From Saccharopolyspora thermophila (GTDB lineage: Bacteria > Actinomycetota > Actinomycetes > Mycobacteriales > Pseudonocardiaceae): a stretch of 64,000 nt of DNA. The position numbers were made by a program, and so were the translations under genes. Positions 59,251 through 64,000 of this stretch are shown here, in pieces. A model generated the notes under the pieces. That model saw only the letters and a list, made by a program, of their open reading frames with translations, did not search any database and had not been told where the DNA came from. Within the stretch, counting starts at the first letter, position 1. Each line of letters starts with the position of its first letter. Location of the stretch: NCBI RefSeq assembly GCF_014646075.1, contig NZ_BMMT01000013.1:1-64000 (forward strand), given 5' to 3'.

Positions 59251-60969
59251 ACCCGAGGGCGGGGGAGGGGTGGCCGGCGTGCCGCGCAGCACCTCGACGC
59301 GGTGCGAACCGGGGCGCGACATGACCCAGCTGGATCCGTTCAGCGACTTGGCGTGCTTCTTCAGCGGCGCGAGCTTGCGGGACACCTCGTCGTAGCCGGC
59401 GACCGTGCGCTGCGTGCACACCAGCGTCGCCAGCGACAGGCTGACCGGCACGTCGCCCGCCGAGCGGGGCGGGTCCAGCACCATCTCGGCCAGCGGCACC
59501 AGGTCGTCGAGGTCGGCCACCAGCAGGAAGTCGTCGCCGCCGACGTGGCCGACCTGCACCGAGCTCAGCGCGGTGGCCGCGTCGGTGAGGCTGCGGCCGA
59601 TCGCACGGATCAAATCGTCCCCGGCGGAGAACCCGGCGGTGTCGTTGACCAACTTGAACCCGTCAATGTCCAACCAGCTCACCGAGAACATCTCCCCGGC
59701 GGCGATCCGCCGCGTCACGTCGCGGGCGATCGCGTCGCTGCCCGGCAGCCGGGTCAGCGGGTTCAGCGCCGCGGCCTCCTCGACCTTCAGATCCGCCATG
59801 CCGCGGATCAGGTCGCCCGCGCGGACCACGCCCAGGCAGCGCCCCGACTCGTCCACCACGATGGCGTCGTCGTACATCCGGTACTGGTCGGAGCGCGTGA
59901 CCATGCTCAGTGCCTCCATCGCGGTGGTCGCGGTGGTCAGCACGCGCGGCTCGTCGGCCAGCCGCGAGGCGGGGCGCTTGGCGTGCAGCGCATGCCCGTA
60001 GGGACCGGTCACCGCCAGCAGGAAGCGGTTCCGCTCGATCGTCCACTGCGGACGGTTGTGCTCGTCGACCAGCACCACGCCGTTGATCTCGGGGTGGTCG
60101 GCGAGCACCCCGCGGACCTGGTCCGCGGTGACGTCGATCGACAGCATCGTCGCGGGCGAGAGGAACTCGGTCACCCGCGGCCCGGTCGCCATGGCGCTGA
60201 TCGACGCCCCATGCGGATCGGTCACCTCCGCGGCCACCCCCGGCACGGTGCGGGCCGTCGGCGGGCGGCGCGCGGCCGGCGCCAGCAGATTGCCCTGCAC
60301 CAGCCGGACCCCGTTGCGGCGCAGCGCGGTGAGCTGGCGCTCGTTCTCCACGCCCTCGGCGACCAGCTGACTCTCGGTCGCCTCGCACAGGTGACGCACC
60401 GACTCCACCACGGCCACCCGCGCCGAGCTCTCCGGCAGCCCGTCCACCACGGCCCGGTCCAGCTTCACCACGGCCGGGCCGATGTCGGCGATCAACGTCA
60501 GCGGCACGTCGCCCTCGCCGACACCGTCCAGCGCGATCTGGAACCCGTCGCCGCGCAGCTTGTCGATCCCGGCCAGCAGCTGCTCGGGCTTCAGCCGGGC
60601 GAACGGCGGACCGATCTCCAGGGTCACCTCCTGCGGTCGGCGACCGATCTGCTGCAGCTTGTCCCGAACCAGCTCGAACCGGGCCAGGTCGTGGGTCACG
60701 GTGCCGCCGAACACGTTGAGGTGCAGCGGCAGCAGGGACTCGTGCTCGGACACCGCGGTCAGCGCGGCGACTGCGAGTGCCACGTCCAGCTCGGTCAGCC
60801 GCCGCTGCCGAGCAGCCTCCCGGAACAGGTCCTGGACGTGCCCTCCCACCGGCCGGGCCAGTACCTCAACCGCGACGATGGCCCCGGTCCGGATATTGAT
60901 CAACGGCTGGAACGCGAAGCGCACCCCGTCGACCAGCGCAAGCACGGAGTCGATGTTGCCCGGAATCAT
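59194..60969 (-). CDS. EAL-CBS-GGDEF protein with altered catalytic motifs
   Basis: The 591-residue cytoplasmic protein combines an EAL domain (about 15-235), a CBS pair (about 265-395) and a GGDEF domain (about 400-555), the set used in cyclic-di-GMP signalling. The EAL signature reads EVLARP, the metal loop DDFG is DGVG at 148-151 with the second Asp lost, and the GGDEF motif is GGDDF (477-481). Phosphodiesterase activity is therefore doubtful and cyclase activity uncertain; a c-di-GMP- or nucleotide-sensing role is plausible. The C-terminal FPTHAPETFPTHGPET derives from the direct repeats and looks recently added. ATG 60969 begins a well-formed domain with no signal peptide. Confidence 0.85.
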   Translation of the reverse strand: MIPGNIDSVLALVDGVRFAFQPLINIRTGAIVAVEVLARPVGGHVQDLFREAARQRRLTELDVALAVAALTAVSEHESLLPLHLNVFGGTVTHDLARFELVRDKLQQIGRRPQEVTLEIGPPFARLKPEQLLAGIDKLRGDGFQIALDGVGEGDVPLTLIADIGPAVVKLDRAVVDGLPESSARVAVVESVRHLCEATESQLVAEGVENERQLTALRRNGVRLVQGNLLAPAARRPPTARTVPGVAAEVTDPHGASISAMATGPRVTEFLSPATMLSIDVTADQVRGVLADHPEINGVVLVDEHNRPQWTIERNRFLLAVTGPYGHALHAKRPASRLADEPRVLTTATTAMEALSMVTRSDQYRMYDDAIVVDESGRCLGVVRAGDLIRGMADLKVEEAAALNPLTRLPGSDAIARDVTRRIAAGEMFSVSWLDIDGFKLVNDTAGFSAGDDLIRAIGRSLTDAATALSSVQVGHVGGDDFLLVADLDDLVPLAEMVLDPPRSAGDVPVSLSLATLVCTQRTVAGYDEVSRKLAPLKKHAKSLNGSSWVMSRPGSHRVEVLRGTPATPPPPSGFPTHAPETFPTHGPETRN

Positions 60970-61197
60970 GCCGCTCCATCGACCGTGTTCACGACCTGTT
61001 CACCGACATCTCAGTCACTCCTCCTCCGCGGAGGACCGCCTCTCCCCGCAGACCAACCTAGCGCGCCGGACCAGGGACAAACATCGGCTGATTGGCCAAC
61101 CTGTGGCCAGTTGCACAACGAAACGCAGTGGTCTCGTTGCGTTCGGCAGCATTTTCGTCACACCGTTCCCGTTGGCCCCATGCGCACCGGGCGGGTG

Positions 61198-62397
61198 TCA
61201 GCCACCGCCCAGGCCGTGGCGGGCCGGCGGGTGCCCCACCGACAGCCCGCCGAGCACCAGGCGGCGCCGGATCCGCCAGGGCGCCTGCCGGAACAGCGCC
61301 GACATCGCCGTGGCCGTCCTGGCCGGGTCGCCGTCAGCGGCCAAGAACTGTCTGCGGTGCGGCTCGGGCAGCCGGAAGAACAGCTCGAAGAACTCCGGCA
61401 CCAGCTCCGGCGGCAGCGACAGCAGAGCCTGCAACGCCCGCTGCCGCAGCACGTGCGCGGCGACCGCGCGGGGCGGCCACAGCATCGACCACGCCGCGCG
61501 CGCCGCGACCGCCGGACCGGAGGGCAGCCCGGCGCTGATCGCTGCGGCCAGCCACGGGGCGCGGCGCAGCGAGGTCGCGACACTGAACCCCGACGCCGGA
61601 TGCACGAAACCCGCCGCCGCGCCGAACGGGACCACCCGGCCCGGCCGGGGCAGCGGGTCGTCCACGGGGAAGCGCACCCGCTCCTCCTCGACGCGCTCGT
61701 GCGCCACCCCCGCCTCGGCCAGGCGGCCGGCGAGCCTGCGGCGCAGCAGCGCCAGCGGCAGCGCCGGGCGGCGGGCCAGCGACGTCTCCTCGAGCAGGAC
61801 CCGGTCGGTGCCGAGCCGCGCGGCGTACAGGAAGGTCGGCCAGCCGCCCCGGGTCTGCGGTGCCGGGCGCCAGTCCATGAACACCCCGGCGCCGGGCTCG
61901 CAGAACGGTTCGGCCGCCTCGGCGGGCAGCACCCACCCGACCGCGGTCTGCTGCGCCGGGGTGTGCGCCGGGCGGCCACCGGAGAGCACCCGGGCCGCCC
62001 CGGTCGCGTCCACCACCACCGCCGCCGCGATCCGCCGACCGTCCTTGAGCACCACCGTCGAACCGGTGGGCCCGTGCTCGGCGGCCGTCGCGCGGCCGGT
62101 CACCTCGACGACGTCCGCGCGCCACAGGTGTTTCCACAGCGCGGTGTTGTCCAGCACCGCGTAGGCCCGGTCCCAGCGGTGCGGGGCGGTGCCGTGCAGC
62201 ACCATGCGGTCCACCACCGAGGCCAGGGCCGACGGTGGCACCGACGCCGGTAGCTCGTCCCGCCAGGTCCCGTAGGTCTGCGGCCAGACCCGCCGCGGCG
62301 CGGGATCGATTAGGGTCACCCGCAGCCCGGTGTCGCTGCACGCCGCTGCCGCCGCCCGCCCGGCCGGTCCGCCGCCCACGACTACGACATCCACCAC
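61198..62397 (-). CDS. Lycopene cyclase-family FAD protein
   Basis: The 399-residue protein is a flavoprotein of the lycopene beta-cyclase (CrtY/CrtL) family: VDVVVVGGGPAGRAAAAACSDTGLRVTLID, VWPQTYGTWRDEL, VVDATGAARVL, QTAVGWVLP, VFMDWRPA, PTFLYAARLGTDRVLLEETSLARRP and the FAD-contact GFVHPASGFSVATSLRRAPW. MDWR and the ETSL region are typical for carotenoid cyclisation. No other carotenoid gene is adjacent, so the exact substrate is uncertain. GTG 62397 starts the FAD motif; the next in-frame GTG at 62394 is possible too. It faces dgt with 103 bp between the two starts. Confidence 0.85.
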   Translation of the reverse strand: MVDVVVVGGGPAGRAAAAACSDTGLRVTLIDPAPRRVWPQTYGTWRDELPASVPPSALASVVDRMVLHGTAPHRWDRAYAVLDNTALWKHLWRADVVEVTGRATAAEHGPTGSTVVLKDGRRIAAAVVVDATGAARVLSGGRPAHTPAQQTAVGWVLPAEAAEPFCEPGAGVFMDWRPAPQTRGGWPTFLYAARLGTDRVLLEETSLARRPALPLALLRRRLAGRLAEAGVAHERVEEERVRFPVDDPLPRPGRVVPFGAAAGFVHPASGFSVATSLRRAPWLAAAISAGLPSGPAVAARAAWSMLWPPRAVAAHVLRQRALQALLSLPPELVPEFFELFFRLPEPHRRQFLAADGDPARTATAMSALFRQAPWRIRRRLVLGGLSVGHPPARHGLGGG

Positions 62398-62500
62398 CCG
62401 AGCATCAGATCACGGCGCCCGCCCCGCCCGCCGACGAGGTGAGCGCGGTCGACGTCGTGGTGCCGCGCACCGCGATCGGCGCGGCGTCTACCGTGTGGCC

Positions 62501-64000
62501 ATGCAGGACGCGCAGCCGACCCGGACCAGTCGACGCAGTGACCGTTCCGCCTACCGGAAAGCTCCCGCCGACCTCGCCGCCAGCCCGTTCCGGGCCGACC
62601 GCGACCGCGTGTCCAGCTCGGCGTTCTTCGCCCGGCTGGGCGGGGTGACCCAGGTGGTCAGCCCCAGCGGTTCCGGCCTGCTGCTGCACAACCGGCTCAC
62701 CCACAGCCTCAAGGTCGCCCAGGTGGCGCGGGCAATCGCCGAACGGCTGCTGGCCGACCCCGACGACCTGGCCCGGCTGGACCGGCTCGGCGGCTGCGAC
62801 CTCGACGTGGTGGAGGCGGCCGGGCTCGGCCACGACCTCGGGCACCCGCCGTTCGGCCACCTCGGTGAGGGCGTGCTGGACCGGCTGGCACGGCAGCGGT
62901 TCGCGCTGCCCGACGGCTTCGAGGGCAACGCCCAGACCTACCGCGTGGTCACCCGCATCGACGTGCGCGGCACCGACGGCGATGGCCTGGACCTGACGGC
63001 CGCGGTGCGGGCGGCCCTGTTGAAGTACCCGTGGACCCGGCTGGCGCGGCCGCAACCGCACCCGCGGGACCTGCCGGTGCCGCCGCGTGGGGCATCCGAA
63101 CCGCCGGAAGCGCCGGGCACCGGATCGGCGAAGTTCTCCTGCTACACCACCGAGCTCGACGACATGCTTCAGGCCCGCGCGGCCTTCCGGGGCCGGCTGG
63201 AGGACTGGCAGCAGACCGTCGAGGCATCGATCATGGACACCGCCGACGACATCGCCTATGCGATCCACGACCTGGAGGACTTCCACCGCGTCGGTGTCCT
63301 CCAGCACACCAGCGTCTCGCACGAGCTGACCGAGTGGCTGGGCCACGCCGTGGAGTTCGCCGGGTTCTCCGACGGCGAACTGGCCGGTGCGGGGCTTCGG
63401 CCCGGCAGCTCGCTGGAGCGCCTGCGCCGCCGCCTGCACGCCAAGGACGGCTGGATCGCCGACGACGAGGCGTTCGTCAGCGCGGTCAAGAAGGTGGTGG
63501 CTAACCTCGTCACCAAGCTGCTGGAGGTGCCCTTCGACCGCTCCCAGCACGCGGAACAGGCCGTGGCGGCGTTCTCCGGAGAGTGGACCCGCCGCCTGGT
63601 GGAGGGCGTGCGGGTCGAGGAGCGCCCGACGACACGGTCCGGGCACGTGGCGCTGGCCGTCGAGCAGTGGCACGAGGTGCAGGTGCTCAAGTTCGTGCAC
63701 CGCCGGTTCGTGCTGCAACGACCCGACCTCGCGCTGCACCAGCGCGGCCAGGACCGGCTGCTGAGCAAGCTCGTCGAGGCGCTGGACAACTGGCTGATCG
63801 ACCGCAGCGAGGCGGCGCGGCTGCCGCACCGGCTGCGGGACCTCTTCGACCAGGCCCGCGCCGAGTTCGCGCTGCTGCGCCGCGACGATCCGGAGCTGCT
63901 GCGGGCGCCCGGCGGGCCGGCGGAACCCGACGGCGAGCACGTGGAGCGGATGGCGCGCGGCCGGGCGGTCATCGACTTCGTTGCCTCGCTCACCGACGGC
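62501..64000 (+). CDS. dgt: Deoxyguanosinetriphosphate triphosphohydrolase (3' end outside window)
   Basis: Dgt hydrolyses dGTP to deoxyguanosine and triphosphate. The frame is open from ATG 62501 to the right edge, so at least 500 codons are present. It starts MQDAQPTRTSRRSDRSAYRKAP and has the HD motifs LLHNRLTHSLKVAQVARAIA and AGLGHDLGHPPFGHLGE, then FEGNAQTYRVVTRI and DTADDIAYAIHDLEDFH. TACCGT (62489-62494) precedes the ATG by six bases, so it is probably leaderless. The C-terminus is cut off. In actinobacteria dgt usually precedes dnaG. Confidence 0.93.
   Translation, partial: MQDAQPTRTSRRSDRSAYRKAPADLAASPFRADRDRVSSSAFFARLGGVTQVVSPSGSGLLLHNRLTHSLKVAQVARAIAERLLADPDDLARLDRLGGCDLDVVEAAGLGHDLGHPPFGHLGEGVLDRLARQRFALPDGFEGNAQTYRVVTRIDVRGTDGDGLDLTAAVRAALLKYPWTRLARPQPHPRDLPVPPRGASEPPEAPGTGSAKFSCYTTELDDMLQARAAFRGRLEDWQQTVEASIMDTADDIAYAIHDLEDFHRVGVLQHTSVSHELTEWLGHAVEFAGFSDGELAGAGLRPGSSLERLRRRLHAKDGWIADDEAFVSAVKKVVANLVTKLLEVPFDRSQHAEQAVAAFSGEWTRRLVEGVRVEERPTTRSGHVALAVEQWHEVQVLKFVHRRFVLQRPDLALHQRGQDRLLSKLVEALDNWLIDRSEAARLPHRLRDLFDQARAEFALLRRDDPELLRAPGGPAEPDGEHVERMARGRAVIDFVASLTDG

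Noticed and set aside
59215-62253. Plus-strand open frame of about 1000 codons
   Set aside because: It is the antisense shadow of the EAL/GGDEF and lycopene-cyclase genes, with repetitive Arg/Gln/His composition and no family motif.

Overview
This window is high-G+C actinobacterial core chromosome, most likely from the Pseudonocardiales (tentative: there is no 16S gene, and the family call rests on gene order and protein resemblance). The order metK, priA, def-fmt-rsmB, rpe, ribD-ribE-ribBA-ribH, uvrC-rapZ-yvcK-whiA, gap-pgk-tpiA-secG, pgl-opcA-zwf, tal-tkt, ctaB, qor, ctaA, ABC transporter, mptB, sufR-B-D-C-S-U-T is the order I know from Mycobacterium tuberculosis (about Rv1392 to Rv1466). 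Here pgi sits inside the pentose-phosphate cluster and an rbpA gene follows secG. Many genes start with GTG, are coupled by 4-bp GTGA/ATGA overlaps, or look leaderless, with a TANNNT box 6-8 nt before the start codon.

Layout. 1-13121: tail of metK, a membrane protein, trmL, a degenerate priA, a secreted coiled-coil protein with SQSPGK repeats, a GNAT acetyltransferase, gamma-glutamyltransferase, a DUF4231/SLATT membrane protein, the formyl-methionine/rRNA methylation genes def-fmt-rsmB, a cytosine deaminase resembling the fungal enzyme, and an OsmC protein. 13236-19479: amino-acid permease, leaderless rpe, then the riboflavin operon ribD-ribE-ribBA-ribH with a coupled PH-domain membrane gene, closed by three consecutive hairpins. 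19746-24034: accessory genes (nucleotidyltransferase, DHOD-like oxidoreductase, DUF2961/GH172, metallo-beta-lactamase fold). 24145-28967: uvrC-rapZ-yvcK-whiA. 29287-33379: gap, pgk, tpiA, secG, rbpA. 33636-42400: rraA converging on the leftward tkt-tal-pgi-zwf-opcA-pgl cluster. 42886-50427: heme A synthesis (ctaB, ctaA), qor, a GbsR/MarR regulator, an ABC-2 exporter and the mannosyltransferase mptB. 50512-56995: the SUF iron-sulfur operon with its own repressor gene. 57126-62397: a lineage-specific stretch with an XRE/Nudix-like regulator, a small orphan gene, an EAL-CBS-GGDEF protein with altered catalytic motifs and a lycopene-cyclase-like flavoprotein. From 62501: dgt, cut by the right edge.

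No phage, transposase, CRISPR array or tRNA/rRNA gene was recognised. The most unusual points are a family of 20-nt palindromes with compensated base changes (1693, 19600, 19643, 47046); a decayed copy of part of sufT placed 2.2 kb away, bracketing the XRE gene and a small gene whose stop codon lies inside the copied DNA; an eight-codon leader ORF coupled to ctaB; and nested inverted repeats in front of the GbsR-type regulator.
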